Shown here piece by piece: positions 15,210 to 23,331 of a stretch of 27,503 bases of DNA. This DNA is from Candidatus Thorarchaeota archaeon (lineage in GTDB: Archaea > Asgardarchaeota > Thorarchaeia > Thorarchaeales > Thorarchaeaceae), in assembly GCA_016840825.1 (NCBI GenBank), contig JAEORN010000117.1:1-27503 (forward strand), given 5' to 3'. Numbering within the stretch: position 1 is the first letter of the stretch; the number at the start of each line of letters is the position of its first letter. The notes under the pieces were generated by a model that was given only the letters and a program-made list of their open reading frames with translations, searched no databases and was not told the DNA's origin. A program made the position numbers and the translations under genes.

Positions 15210-16124
15210 TCATTTTAGCGAATCCATACCAAGCTCATCCATGGGTTCTTCAAGTAGTTCATCATCTGCTGAGATACTAGCATACCAGTGCATAAACTCT
15301 CTAAGAACTCCGATAACTTCTGAGGACTTTGGATAGGATTTACTGAGATCCTTTGGAAAATCATCCCTACCTGAATCATTTGTTATTTCGACAGATTCGA
15401 TGATACCTTTGGAATCGACTTGAAAAATCACAGTCGCCGCACTCTCCAAGTTCTCAATCTTTGCAGCAATCACTGGCTCACGTAATGTGTAATATCCATG
15501 CCATTCTCCAATGTGCAACCTGATTCCAATCCATGAAAGTGCAGGTAGGTCAACAACCATGTGTAATGCCTTTGCGAATCTTTGCGGAGAGGAAATTCGA
15601 AACTCATCTTCAAGAGGGCTAGGAAAAACAGGGAATATGGCCGCAGTATAGGCAATTCCAAGTAGAATCATGAATGCTCCAAATACTTGTGGCAAAAAGG
15701 CCAGGGCTGCTGGATTCAACAGATTCAGAGTAACTGGAAATGAAACTAAGAGAATAATAAGAATGGGTATAACAAGAATCCATTCATAGCTAATATTGGA
15801 TGTAAATAGAATATACTTCTTCTTGTATTCGTTACTCATATCAATGAATTCGTTGAATGTAACATATCGTAGCTCAAGACTCCATATTGGTTCCATTGCT
15901 TCGACAGACATCTTCATTCGCCAGATAAGTACTGCAATGGGAATTGGATAAGAAGTAATTAACATAATAGAAAGCATGAACCAAATTGTACTACTCTCAA
16001 GAATCAAACCAAATATCAGATTGATTATCTCAAATGATAGTACTGTCCAAATAATGATTGTGAGGAATATCGACCCATAGTCGTACCAGGAAAGAGAATA
16101 GTCATATTCTGAAGATTCTGTCAT
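15210..16124 (-). CDS. Tandem membrane protein family, member 2 (4 TM plus soluble domain)
   Basis: 304 residues with helices near 16-38, 48-69, 115-137 and 147-168. The loop between helices 2 and 3 carries I-W-S-L-E-L-R-Y and M-S-N-E-Y-K-K-K-Y, the latter nearly the same as in the upstream gene. The C-terminal half is a soluble domain of alternating strands and helices ending in an acidic tail (D-E-L-L-E-E-P-M-D-E-L). No enzyme motif or known family is evident. The start is ATG. The gene follows member 1 by about 50 nt on the same strand, so co-transcription is likely. The acidic tail, mirrored by the helical tail of member 1, may be a partner-binding element; this is a guess. Confidence 0.75.
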   Translation of the reverse strand: MTESSEYDYSLSWYDYGSIFLTIIIWTVLSFEIINLIFGLILESSTIWFMLSIMLITSYPIPIAVLIWRMKMSVEAMEPIWSLELRYVTFNEFIDMSNEYKKKYILFTSNISYEWILVIPILIILLVSFPVTLNLLNPAALAFLPQVFGAFMILLGIAYTAAIFPVFPSPLEDEFRISSPQRFAKALHMVVDLPALSWIGIRLHIGEWHGYYTLREPVIAAKIENLESAATVIFQVDSKGIIESVEITNDSGRDDFPKDLSKSYPKSSEVIGVLREFMHWYASISADDELLEEPMDELGMDSLK

Positions 16125-16174
16125 GCTGACTCAATATACCTCTTTCATAGCTTGGTTATTGCTCTTTCGAAATC

Positions 16175-17212
16175 CTAGTAGTGGATACCAAGCTCTTTTA
16201 GAATCTCTAGAAGGCTCTCTCTCTGGTCGCGGACTTTCAACCATTCAAGAATCAGTATTGCCACAGCATTCTCAGTTACTAGCTTTACATCCTTAACTCC
16301 CAGTTCTTGTATTCTCGATGGCACAGGATTCTTTACGTAATATCCATCTTCAGATTCGCCAATGTATTTTCTGAACCACCGATCTCGATTCTGCCACCAC
16401 CAAACGACTTCTGGTTTTGCATCGCTCTCAAGAATCCTCACCATCATCCTGTCAATTGAACCAAACTCTTCAGTCCACGATTCTAGGTAAGATTCATTCG
16501 CAATCCCCTCAATTCGCACCACAACTCTGGGATTTCTATATACTTCATATATTCCATACTCTGCTTTGTCCATTATAATTCGCACATGAGAAATCCCAAC
16601 AACCCTGCTTTGAGTCTGAGCAAGTTTCAAACATTCTCTGATAAGAGGTAATGTGAAATCCTTTGATGCCTCGGTGGAAGTTGACCGCCACCCTCCCCAG
16701 AAACATACCCCAAAGATCAGATTCAGAATTATAATATAGATGGGCAGATTCCATTGTGTCAATGACGGATCAATGAAAAATGTGTAGAGAGGCATAGTGA
16801 ATAGAAGAATGGTCAAGAAGATTGGGAGATAATAATACCAAACATATGGCACTGCAACCAAACGAGCGTATTTCTTGCGATATTCTGATGTAAGCTTCTT
16901 CACTTCCTCCAGCTTGAACTGGACAGGATCATATTTCCATTCGATACCCTCATACCTGATATTTTGCTGCTTTAATTTCCAACTGACATAGAATCCGATG
17001 AATGATAGAAGAATAGGAACTACAACTGATGTGGAAAGTAGCAATAGCAAATCAAAAGATGAGTAATCATAAAGGAATCCTAGACCAAAGCCAAGTACTT
17101 GAACGATAGTGATCAAAATAATCAACGAGATGTAAAATCGATTCATAGATTCGTAGTGTATTGGTCCTTCCATCATCACACCGCCCAATATGTGTCTGTC
17201 AACTAGTGCCAC
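16175..17212 (-). CDS. Tandem membrane protein family, member 1 (4 TM plus soluble domain)
   Basis: About 345 residues with two TM hairpins (counted on the longest frame, about 39-90 and 140-185). Between them lies the loop G-I-E-W-K-Y followed by L-T-S-E-Y-R-K-K-Y, which is shared in pattern with the two genes downstream. The soluble C-terminal domain includes an unusually Trp-rich segment (V-V-W-W-W-Q-N-R-D-R-W-F). I recognise no family. The start is uncertain: the longest frame begins with TTG at 17248 beside a TATA-like CTTAAATC (17251-17258), leaving no room for a leader. The GTG at 17212 (AAGG upstream) or the ATG at 17173 (GGTG upstream) fits better. It is the promoter-proximal member of the run and is divergent from the peroxiredoxins. 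Confidence 0.7.
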   Translation of the reverse strand: MALVDRHILGGVMMEGPIHYESMNRFYISLIILITIVQVLGFGLGFLYDYSSFDLLLLLSTSVVVPILLSFIGFYVSWKLKQQNIRYEGIEWKYDPVQFKLEEVKKLTSEYRKKYARLVAVPYVWYYYLPIFLTILLFTMPLYTFFIDPSLTQWNLPIYIIILNLIFGVCFWGGWRSTSTEASKDFTLPLIRECLKLAQTQSRVVGISHVRIIMDKAEYGIYEVYRNPRVVVRIEGIANESYLESWTEEFGSIDRMMVRILESDAKPEVVWWWQNRDRWFRKYIGESEDGYYVKNPVPSRIQELGVKDVKLVTENAVAILILEWLKVRDQRESLLEILKELGIHY

Positions 17213-17274
17213 TTTAAGCCTTGTCGGTAGATTCGTCATATGACACAAGGCTTAAATCCTTTGAATAGATACGA

Positions 17275-17282
17275 TATTTAAC
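17275..17282 (+). promoter_or_regulatory. TATA box of the peroxiredoxin operon
   Basis: TATTTAAC is centred about 29 nt before the TTG at 17308 and only 8-9 nt before the longer frame's GTG at 17287. The GTG would then lie upstream of the transcript, which argues for the TTG. The spacer is shared with the divergent membrane protein gene. Confidence 0.5.
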
Positions 17283-17307
17283 TATTGTGAATTATGGTGA
17301 TGGTATA

Positions 17308-17787
17308 TTGAAACAGGGAGATAAAGCACCTAACTTTGAAACGGTTGATGAATTAGGAAATCCCTTCAAATTAAGTAAATTCAAGGGACAGAAGGTGATG
17401 ATTTACTTCTATCCGAAGGATAACACGCCTGGCTGTACTGCAGAGGCTTGTTCTATTAGAGATGCATGGAACGCATTCACGAAAAGTGACATCCCAGTCT
17501 ACGGAATCTCAGGCGGTTCTGCAAAAAGCCATCAGAACTTCAAGAACAAGTATGATCTTCCATTCCCATTATTGATGGACGAGGAATTTGAGATTGCAAA
17601 ACTATATGGTGTCTATGTCAAGAAGCAGATGTACGGGAAGGAGTACATGGGCATTGAACGAACAACATTCCTCATAGATGAAAAAGGGAAGATAGAAGGT
17701 ATATTTGGCGGACCAGAAGGTCTTGAAAAGGTTAACACCAAAGAGCATGCAGATCAAGTGATTAAGTTCTGGGGATTGAAGCTTTAG
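17308..17787 (+). CDS. bcp: PrxQ/BCP-type peroxiredoxin, copy 1
   Basis: This atypical 2-Cys peroxiredoxin of the PrxQ/BCP family reduces hydrogen peroxide and organic peroxides at the expense of thioredoxin in the cytoplasm. Counted from the TTG, the peroxidatic motif P-K-D-N-T-P-G-C places the peroxidatic Cys at 43 and the resolving Cys at 48 (C-T-A-E-A-C). The conserved arginine of the active site is present in I-E-R-T-T-F-L-I-D. I chose the TTG at 17308 because the two paralogues downstream begin at the aligned position (x-x-x-G-D-x-A-P) and because of the TATA box position. The first of three tandem copies; the next starts 10 nt after its stop. Confidence 0.93.
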   Translation: MKQGDKAPNFETVDELGNPFKLSKFKGQKVMIYFYPKDNTPGCTAEACSIRDAWNAFTKSDIPVYGISGGSAKSHQNFKNKYDLPFPLLMDEEFEIAKLYGVYVKKQMYGKEYMGIERTTFLIDEKGKIEGIFGGPEGLEKVNTKEHADQVIKFWGLKL

Positions 17788-17797
17788 AGGTGATGAT

Positions 17798-18274
17798 TTG
17801 GGATTAGCAATTGGTGATTTCGCCCCGGATTTTGAAACCATAGACGAATCTGGGAACCATTTCAAATTGAGTGATTTGCGTGGGAAGAAGGTGGTTCTCT
17901 ACTTCTATCCGCGCGATTTCACACCAGGATGCACTGCTGAAGCCTGTTCACTGAGAGATGATTACCAACTTTTCGAGAACTCTGGTATTCCCATCTTTGG
18001 GATTTCTGGAGGTTCAGCGGAGCTTCATCAAAACTTTCGAAAGAAGCACAACCTCCCATTTCCTATACTCATGGACGAGGATTTAGAGATAGCAGAACTC
18101 TACGGTGCGAAGAGTAAGCTAAGTCTGCTTGGCATCGGAGTTAAACGGATCACATATCTTATTGATGGAGAAGGTAGGATTGAGGCGATATTTGGAGGGT
18201 CAGAAGGTCTAGACAAAGTAAAGTCTAGTCATCATGCCTCTCAGATCACTCAATTCTGGGGATTAAAGCTATAG
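17798..18274 (+). CDS. bcp: PrxQ/BCP-type peroxiredoxin, copy 2
   Basis: 158 residues, the standard PrxQ length. The motif P-R-D-F-T-P-G-C gives peroxidatic Cys45 and resolving Cys50, the same numbers as in E. coli BCP, and the active-site arginine is present in V-K-R-I-T-Y-L-I-D. The sequence is very close to copy 1 throughout, including the G-I-S-G-G-S-A central loop and the Q-F-W-G-L-K-L end, which indicates a tandem duplication. The TTG start has GAGGTGAT a few bases upstream, right after the stop of copy 1, so translation in an operon is expected. All catalytic positions look intact. Confidence 0.93.
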   Translation: MGLAIGDFAPDFETIDESGNHFKLSDLRGKKVVLYFYPRDFTPGCTAEACSLRDDYQLFENSGIPIFGISGGSAELHQNFRKKHNLPFPILMDEDLEIAELYGAKSKLSLLGIGVKRITYLIDGEGRIEAIFGGSEGLDKVKSSHHASQITQFWGLKL

Positions 18275-18290
18275 AGCAGCTGAGTTCAAG

Positions 18291-18773
18291 ATGCTAAAAG
18301 TAGGAGATAAAGCCCCTGAATTTGAAACGAAAGATGAAACGGGAAAACCGTTTCGTTTGAGCGATCACCTTGGAAAAAGACTCGTTATCTATTTCTATCC
18401 AAAAAATGACTCTCCGAACTGCAAACTGGAAGCTTGCTCATTTAGAGACAGCTTCTATGTCTTTGAAGATGCAGGAATACCAGTTGTTGGGATTTCAGGA
18501 GGAACAACGGAATCACACCAGAGATTCAAGGAAAAAAATCTACTCAATTTTCCGCTTCTCCTTGATGAAGACAACTCCATAGCGAAGCTATATGGAGTAT
18601 ACAAACCTCTGAGGATACTTGGTAGAGAATTCCTAGCTGTAAAGGGAGTAACCTTCCTAATAGATAGATATGGAAAAATCGAATCTATCTTTGGTGGAAG
18701 CGAAGGAAGGAAGAAGGTAAAGAGCGGAAAACATGCACAACAAGTCCTCACCTATTGGAGGTTGGAGCTGTAA
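18291..18773 (+). CDS. PrxQ/BCP-type peroxiredoxin, divergent copy 3
   Basis: 160 residues with the same fold and end as copies 1 and 2, but with changes at the active site. The P-x-x-x-T-x-x-C motif reads P-K-N-D-S-P-N-C, so the catalytic Thr is Ser and the Gly before the cysteine is Asn. Both cysteines remain (Cys44, Cys49). The conserved active-site Arg that precedes the F-L-I-D strand is replaced (A-V-K-G-V-T-F-L-I-D). The Arg loss should impair peroxidatic activation unless the nearby lysine compensates. The ATG lies 16 nt after copy 2 with a weak ribosome-binding site. It could be a low-activity peroxidase, a sensor or a thiol protein with another substrate. Confidence 0.88.
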   Translation: MLKVGDKAPEFETKDETGKPFRLSDHLGKRLVIYFYPKNDSPNCKLEACSFRDSFYVFEDAGIPVVGISGGTTESHQRFKEKNLLNFPLLLDEDNSIAKLYGVYKPLRILGREFLAVKGVTFLIDRYGKIESIFGGSEGRKKVKSGKHAQQVLTYWRLEL

Positions 18774-18775
18774 GT

Positions 18776-19510
18776 TCATCCTCTACGAGGAATCCCAACG
18801 CTACTAAGATAGATGACTGACTCCTTATTACTATCCAAATTCAGAAGAGAATTCATCTCCTCATCATATATTGCTCCAATTTGACAACTACCAAGACCCA
18901 ATGCTTCTGTGGCAAGAGCAAGATTCTGTGCGATATGTGCCGCGTCAAGGAAGATATACCTGTAGGCACGTTGTAAGTATTTCCAAGTAGACCTTTCAAA
19001 GACTGCACTCCAAATGAATACAACCGCAGCCTGCCCTGCAATGCCTTGGTCCAATGCTCCTTTCTTCACATCATTTGAGAAGTCACCCTTCTTAATCAGC
19101 TCCAGGTGATGAAATTGGACATTATAGTGATACAGTCCCTTTTCAAGTCCAGTAACCCTATTGGCATATAGGTAGGTCTCAATGGGATAAAGAGCACCAG
19201 CGGAAGGAGCAGTTCGAAGTTTAAAGATGCTTATCTCACCAGTGACGCCTTGAGTCGCCCATAGCAATTGAGACAACTGACTCAAGTTCAAAGGCTCATC
19301 CGTATAGGCACGTCTACTTCTCCGATTGTGGATCACTTCCCAGATTCCAGGGCCATCTTGAATGATAGGAGCAGGAAGCTCTATTCTCTCAGCTTCAGGG
19401 TAGATCTTGAAGGTTTCAGGTTTGTTATCCCAATCCAAGAAATGGTTCGGAACCCTGTCCCGATGATAACGTGTTCCTTGGAAAAAATCGGAACCAATTG
19501 ACTCGTGCAT
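18776..19510 (-). CDS. SagB-type nitroreductase-family FMN oxidoreductase
   Basis: This is a member of the nitroreductase superfamily with the SagB/ThcOx-type dehydrogenase layout. The FMN phosphate-binding R-R-S-R-R-A-Y is near 63-69, followed by L-S-Q-L-L-W-A-T-Q-G, then L-R-T-A-P-S-A-G-A-L-Y-P-I-E and G-L-Y-H-Y. The C-terminal part has A-L-G-L-G-S-C-Q-I-G. Some SagB relatives oxidise azolines in RiPP antibiotics, but no cyclodehydratase, precursor or transporter lies nearby, so a general NAD(P)H-FMN reductase role is more likely. The ATG at 19510 has no ribosome-binding site but a TATA-like CAAATATCAT (19531-19540) centred 25-26 nt upstream, which fits a leaderless mRNA. It ends 2 nt from the convergent peroxiredoxin stop. 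Confidence 0.88.
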   Translation of the reverse strand: MHESIGSDFFQGTRYHRDRVPNHFLDWDNKPETFKIYPEAERIELPAPIIQDGPGIWEVIHNRRSRRAYTDEPLNLSQLSQLLWATQGVTGEISIFKLRTAPSAGALYPIETYLYANRVTGLEKGLYHYNVQFHHLELIKKGDFSNDVKKGALDQGIAGQAAVVFIWSAVFERSTWKYLQRAYRYIFLDAAHIAQNLALATEALGLGSCQIGAIYDEEMNSLLNLDSNKESVIYLSSVGIPRRG

Positions 19511-19530
19511 GATTACAGAATGAAGGCCGA

Positions 19531-19540
19531 ATGATATTTG
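19531..19540 (-). promoter_or_regulatory. TATA box, leaderless promoter of the SagB-type gene
   Basis: CAAATATCAT on the minus strand, centred 25-26 nt from the ATG. No ribosome-binding site is seen between it and the start codon. Confidence 0.5.
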
Positions 19541-19593
19541 ATTAACGATATGGAAGTTTTGCTATTTTCAGCCATGTATCACAATGGATACTC

Positions 19594-19602
19594 TTTAATA
19601 TA
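19594..19602 (+). promoter_or_regulatory. TATA box of the malic enzyme gene
   Basis: TTTAATATA, about 75 nt upstream of the TTG at 19673. The predicted leader is about 45-50 nt and carries AGTAGGGGC ahead of the start. Confidence 0.45.
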
Positions 19603-19672
19603 GGCTCACTTCCAGCTCGAAAACGTCTGGCTCATTTCAGCCGGCTAGTACAAAGAAGTAGGGGCAACAATA

Positions 19673-21034
19673 TTGACTTCTGATGATAAGACAGTTGAAG
19701 AACTGAAGAAGAAGGCAGAGAAGCCGGGTAAGGACGCTATGATCTTGCACCCATTTTACAAAGGCAAGATTCAAAGTATTGGAAAAGCGCCGGTACGTAG
19801 CTTCGATGACTTCGCAATCTGGTATACACCAGGTGTTGCTAAGGCTTGCTTAGCAATCAAAGAAAACGAAGAAGCCTCCTATGATATGTTGAACAGAGGA
19901 AATATGGTCGCTGTTGTTAGCGATGGCACCCGTGTCCTAGGACTGGGAGACATCGGACCATATGCTGCTGGTCCTGTTATGGAAGGAAAAGCAATTCTAT
20001 TCAAGTATCTCGGTGGTGTGGATGCGTGGCCTATTTGTTTGGACACGAAGGATCCTGATGAGATTATTCGTACCGTCAAGTTACTACAACCAACCTTTGG
20101 TGGCATTAACTTGGAGGACATCTCAAAACCAAAGTGCTACAGGGTTCTGGAGGAACTCCGAAAAGACCCAGATGTGAAGATTCCAGTCTGGCATGATGAT
20201 GCACAAGGTACAGCTACTGTGGTATTAGCAGGTGTGCTTGGTGGTCTCAATGTTGTTAAGAAGGATATTGAGAATATTCGAGTTGCCATGCTTGGTGTAG
20301 GTGCAGCGAATACCCGAACTGCATATCTTCTTGCTGCGGCGGGAGTGAATTACAAGAATATAATAATGGTGGATAGTCAGGGAGCTATCTACAAGGACCG
20401 AGAGGATATCGTTGCTGAGAAGGATTATGATACCTTCAAGTATGACCTTGCCCAAAAGACCAATCCGGATAGAATGACAGGAGACCTAGGTGAGGTCATT
20501 GAGGGAATGGATGTGCTCATTTCTGCTTCACGGCCAGTCCCTGGAAGCATCAAGAAGGAGTGGGTTTCAAAGATGGCTTCCGATTCTATTGTCTATGCAT
20601 GTGCTAATCCGTTGCCTGAAATTTGGCCCTGGGATGCGGTAGACGCAGGTGCCAAAATCGTTGGAACCGGAAGAAGTGACTTTGACAACCAGATTAACAA
20701 CTCACTTGGGTTCCCAGGTATCTTCCGTGGAACTCTTGATGTCCGTGCTAATACTATCACAGATGAGATGTGTGTTGCAGCAGCTCAGGCTCTTGCAGAC
20801 CTAGGCGCTAAGGAAGCGAACGTGAAGAAAGTCATTCCTACCATGGACCAATGGGAACTCTATCCAGCTGAAGCAACTGCTGTTGGTATGAAGGCCATTG
20901 AACAAGGTATCGCTAGAGTTCATTGGGAGGAGAAAGACCTCTACGAGCATGCAGAACATGTCATTCGAACTGCTCGTAAGTCTTCAGAGATTCTTTACGA
21001 GAAGGGCTTTATTCCAAAAGCTCCACCAACCTAA
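19673..21034 (+). CDS. NAD(P)-dependent malic enzyme
   Basis: The enzyme decarboxylates malate oxidatively to pyruvate and CO2, linking the C4 acid and pyruvate pools. The N-terminal malic domain has the active-site tyrosine in I-W-Y-T-P-G-V-A, V-V-S-D-G-T-R-V-L-G-L-G-D-I-G, G-I-N-L-E-D-I-S and V-W-H-D-D-A-Q-G-T-A. The last is a variant of the common HDDQHGTA. A Rossmann domain follows with V-A-M-L-G-V-G-A-A-N and A-N-P-L-P-E-I. At 453 residues it is slightly longer than the short bacterial and archaeal enzymes; a charged N-terminal helix accounts for part of this. Cofactor preference cannot be set from sequence. The start is TTG with a GGGG site, and a strong hairpin terminator follows, so it is probably monocistronic. 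Confidence 0.93.
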   Translation: MTSDDKTVEELKKKAEKPGKDAMILHPFYKGKIQSIGKAPVRSFDDFAIWYTPGVAKACLAIKENEEASYDMLNRGNMVAVVSDGTRVLGLGDIGPYAAGPVMEGKAILFKYLGGVDAWPICLDTKDPDEIIRTVKLLQPTFGGINLEDISKPKCYRVLEELRKDPDVKIPVWHDDAQGTATVVLAGVLGGLNVVKKDIENIRVAMLGVGAANTRTAYLLAAAGVNYKNIIMVDSQGAIYKDREDIVAEKDYDTFKYDLAQKTNPDRMTGDLGEVIEGMDVLISASRPVPGSIKKEWVSKMASDSIVYACANPLPEIWPWDAVDAGAKIVGTGRSDFDNQINNSLGFPGIFRGTLDVRANTITDEMCVAAAQALADLGAKEANVKKVIPTMDQWELYPAEATAVGMKAIEQGIARVHWEEKDLYEHAEHVIRTARKSSEILYEKGFIPKAPPT

Positions 21035-21042
21035 GATTTTGT

Positions 21043-21076
21043 TGCGGCGAAAACTCGCCGCACTTTTCTCTTTTTT
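21043..21076 (+). terminator. GC-rich hairpin and T-tract terminator after malic enzyme
   Basis: A perfect 8-bp stem (TGCGGCGA / TCGCCGCA) with an AAAC loop is directly followed by a T-rich run of about 13 nt (cttttctctttttt). It lies 8 nt past the malic enzyme stop and resembles a factor-independent terminator. It also separates this gene from the convergent surface-protein gene. Confidence 0.8.
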
Positions 21077-21113
21077 CCACTATTGCCAATGTAGGCGATG
21101 ATTAGTAAGATGT

Positions 21114-23075
21114 TCATTTCAACCGTCTATTGAAGTATAGAGTACCAATTGCAACTGGAATTAAGGCAATTCCAACAATGATAAGAATAGAATTAATCCT
21201 AGGATTGTGATCTTGACCATCTGGAGCTATATCAATATCATAATCGGGAACCAAAGGATTGAGTCCCTCTATGAGCTCTAACTGATCACGTAATCCATCA
21301 TTATCTGAGTCCGAGCTCAAAGGATTCATTCCACGTGCTACTTCTTCAACATCTAGGACACCATCATAGTCACCATCAGCTGATAGCGGATCAGAGCCAT
21401 ATTCAAATTCCTCTACATTGGTCAAGGTATCATTATCAGGATCTTCTTGTGAGTCGTCGATCAACGGATTTGTAAGGAATGTGACCTCCCAAAGATCATC
21501 CATTGTGTCTTGATCCGTATCTGTAGAGTTGGGGTATGTTCCTAGAGTGTGCTCTCTAATATTAGTCAGACCATCCAGATCGAGGTCTTCGAGTGTATCA
21601 TCTGCTAGGGGATCTAACCCAAAATAGTACTCATATGAATCAGTCATATTGTCCTTATCAGTGTCAACAATGAAAACGTCTGTACCCACTACTCGCTCCA
21701 TGGAATCAGAAAGTCCATCATGGTCCCAATCTAGTGGTGGTACCGGATCCGGCCATGTGTATTGCACTGCGTCAGTTATGGAATTTCCATCAAAGTCACT
21801 TGTATATTCGAATACAATTCGTAGTGTAAGGCTTTCATTGCCTGTATTGTATATTCGAAATCTTCGAGGACCTATACCTGAATCCTGATTGAACTCTGTT
21901 GTGACATTTTCCCCTGTGACTGCAATATCATCTATCTCATACCGAGTATAGTTCTGAAGGGAGAGTGCGAGATGTGCAGTGCTATTCGCTGTTACTCTGA
22001 CAGTAATTCGTTGGCTGGTGCTCATCATTGTCCAAGCATATATCGATCTCAGCGGTTCCAATTCTGAAACAAAGAGCTGTTGGATGTCCTCGCCATTGCC
22101 GCTATTTGATAAGTAAATGGAGAGTGCAGCGCATGCCTGTGCTAATGCAGTGACATGCTCAAGGTTATAGTCAGAGCTATGTATCGTATCACTGGGAGGG
22201 TCTAGCGGGTCGATCTCATCTGCACTATGAACATTAATTGTTGGTAATCCCTTTTGAAGGTAGATGACTTGGTCTGACATCGAGAATTCATTTTCATCGA
22301 TACTGAGAATATCATAACCTCCTTGAAGGAGAAAGACCTGTAAAAGTTCTGCAAGGAAATCAGAACGTCTGTATGTCACAGTAGGATCATATCCTGCAAT
22401 ATAGCCGTTGTTAGAAAGCATAAGTCCATCGAAGTTGTACAGACCCATGACATTGACAGACTCATTGATGAAGTAATTTGAAATATCATTAGCGCCATAA
22501 CGGAATGGAATCAGGTCTCCATTGGGGGCATAATTTCCAGATTTCGAATAGGAAGGGAAGCAGAGATAGACATCAATTGACAAGCGATAATTGCTAAGAA
22601 TCTCAGCCATGAGAGTAAGCATCGCGCATGCCCCAGTATTATATTGCAGAGTGTATGAGTATCCTAGCTCAGTATCAAGATATGCTGTGAACACTAATGC
22701 CCGATTATCATCACCAAATCCACGTTTGACTGCCATTAAGGAATTGTAATTTCCCTCATACCATGTTTCCAGTCCATATCCTTTAAGAGTAGAAGAGATG
22801 TATTCCGCAGCTTGTAGGTACTCGTCTTCTGCGGTCAACATATGACGATAGGGGTACCTATCGATTTCTATCAAATAACCCGTTAAATCAGATGCTCTTG
22901 CTAGCTCCCACGGTAGGTCCCACCAGTTCAAGTCATTATAGGGGTGAGGAATTATCTCGACATCTTGATCCTCATCTGGACCATCTCCGGGTTGCAAGAA
23001 AGGCAGTAGAAATACAGAGCCAATTATTAACACCAGACAGAAGATGACAATTCCGATTCCTTTCTTTCGCGACAC
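21114..23075 (-). CDS. Surface protein: degenerate M28 peptidase-like domain plus calcium-binding repeats
   Basis: This 653-residue protein has an N-terminal signal anchor (about 6-27), an M28-like aminopeptidase-type region (about 60-345), a beta-sandwich-like region (about 350-445), five or so acidic D-x-D-x-D-G/N-x-x-D repeats of thrombospondin-type-3 style (about 448-625) and a C-terminal TM helix with a basic end (R-R-L-K). In active M28 enzymes the first metal site reads A-H-x-D and a later G-A-x-D-N; here these are T-A-Y-L-D and N-T-G-A-C-A, so key zinc ligands are missing. S-D-Q and S-D-T-I-H-S-S-D elements remain. It is probably a non-catalytic, calcium-stabilised cell-surface protein. 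The GTG start has AAGGT upstream and a TATA box at about 23114-23124. Confidence 0.82.
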   Translation of the reverse strand: MSRKKGIGIVIFCLVLIIGSVFLLPFLQPGDGPDEDQDVEIIPHPYNDLNWWDLPWELARASDLTGYLIEIDRYPYRHMLTAEDEYLQAAEYISSTLKGYGLETWYEGNYNSLMAVKRGFGDDNRALVFTAYLDTELGYSYTLQYNTGACAMLTLMAEILSNYRLSIDVYLCFPSYSKSGNYAPNGDLIPFRYGANDISNYFINESVNVMGLYNFDGLMLSNNGYIAGYDPTVTYRRSDFLAELLQVFLLQGGYDILSIDENEFSMSDQVIYLQKGLPTINVHSADEIDPLDPPSDTIHSSDYNLEHVTALAQACAALSIYLSNSGNGEDIQQLFVSELEPLRSIYAWTMMSTSQRITVRVTANSTAHLALSLQNYTRYEIDDIAVTGENVTTEFNQDSGIGPRRFRIYNTGNESLTLRIVFEYTSDFDGNSITDAVQYTWPDPVPPLDWDHDGLSDSMERVVGTDVFIVDTDKDNMTDSYEYYFGLDPLADDTLEDLDLDGLTNIREHTLGTYPNSTDTDQDTMDDLWEVTFLTNPLIDDSQEDPDNDTLTNVEEFEYGSDPLSADGDYDGVLDVEEVARGMNPLSSDSDNDGLRDQLELIEGLNPLVPDYDIDIAPDGQDHNPRINSILIIVGIALIPVAIGTLYFNRRLK

Positions 23076-23113
23076 GAATATCGACCTTTACGGGCTTTCA
23101 TGACGAAGTGTCC

Positions 23114-23124
23114 GATTAAATAAA
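23114..23124 (-). promoter_or_regulatory. TATA box of the surface protein gene
   Basis: TTTATTTAATC on the minus strand, centred about 44 nt from the GTG at 23075. The expected leader is about 18 nt and contains AAGGT. Confidence 0.5.
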
Positions 23125-23190
23125 CAATGGAATGAGCAAAGACATTCACTCGTACATTCGCCAACTGCAGAGTTTTCTCTAGGGTTTCCA

Positions 23191-23198
23191 TATAAATA
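23191..23198 (+). promoter_or_regulatory. Strong TATA-like box upstream of the GlcF/GlcD operon
   Basis: TATAAATA is the best TATA match in the spacer on the plus strand. Initiation near 23220 would give the operon a leader of about 130 nt that includes the whole long stem at 23274-23331. A weaker T-rich box nearer the gene (about 23297-23306) is an alternative that would exclude the left arm. Confidence 0.45.
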
Positions 23199-23273
23199 CG
23201 CACCGACCACGGTAACAGAACAGAAACCTTCATTCATGCAATCAATTTCAACCATTTTGATGTTCAAGCTGAA

Positions 23274-23331
23274 AGAGGACGACCTTAGCGACCCCTTTTT
23301 ATGTATGATTTCAGAAAAACGGTTGTCCTCT
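23274..23331 (+). promoter_or_regulatory. Long-range stem in the GlcF/GlcD leader
   Basis: The arms AGAGGACGACC (23274-23284) and GGTTGTCCTCT (23321-23331) form an 11-bp stem with one G-U pair around a 36-nt loop. Within the loop, TTTTT and AAAAA runs could pair further. The stem ends 4 nt before the AGGAG ribosome-binding site (23336-23340), so its folding could control translation. As DNA it could instead be an operator. Confidence 0.5.

Noticed and set aside
18776..19510. A thiazole/oxazole-modified peptide (RiPP) cluster around the SagB-type gene
   Set aside because: No cyclodehydratase, precursor peptide or exporter lies nearby; the neighbours are peroxiredoxins and malic enzyme.
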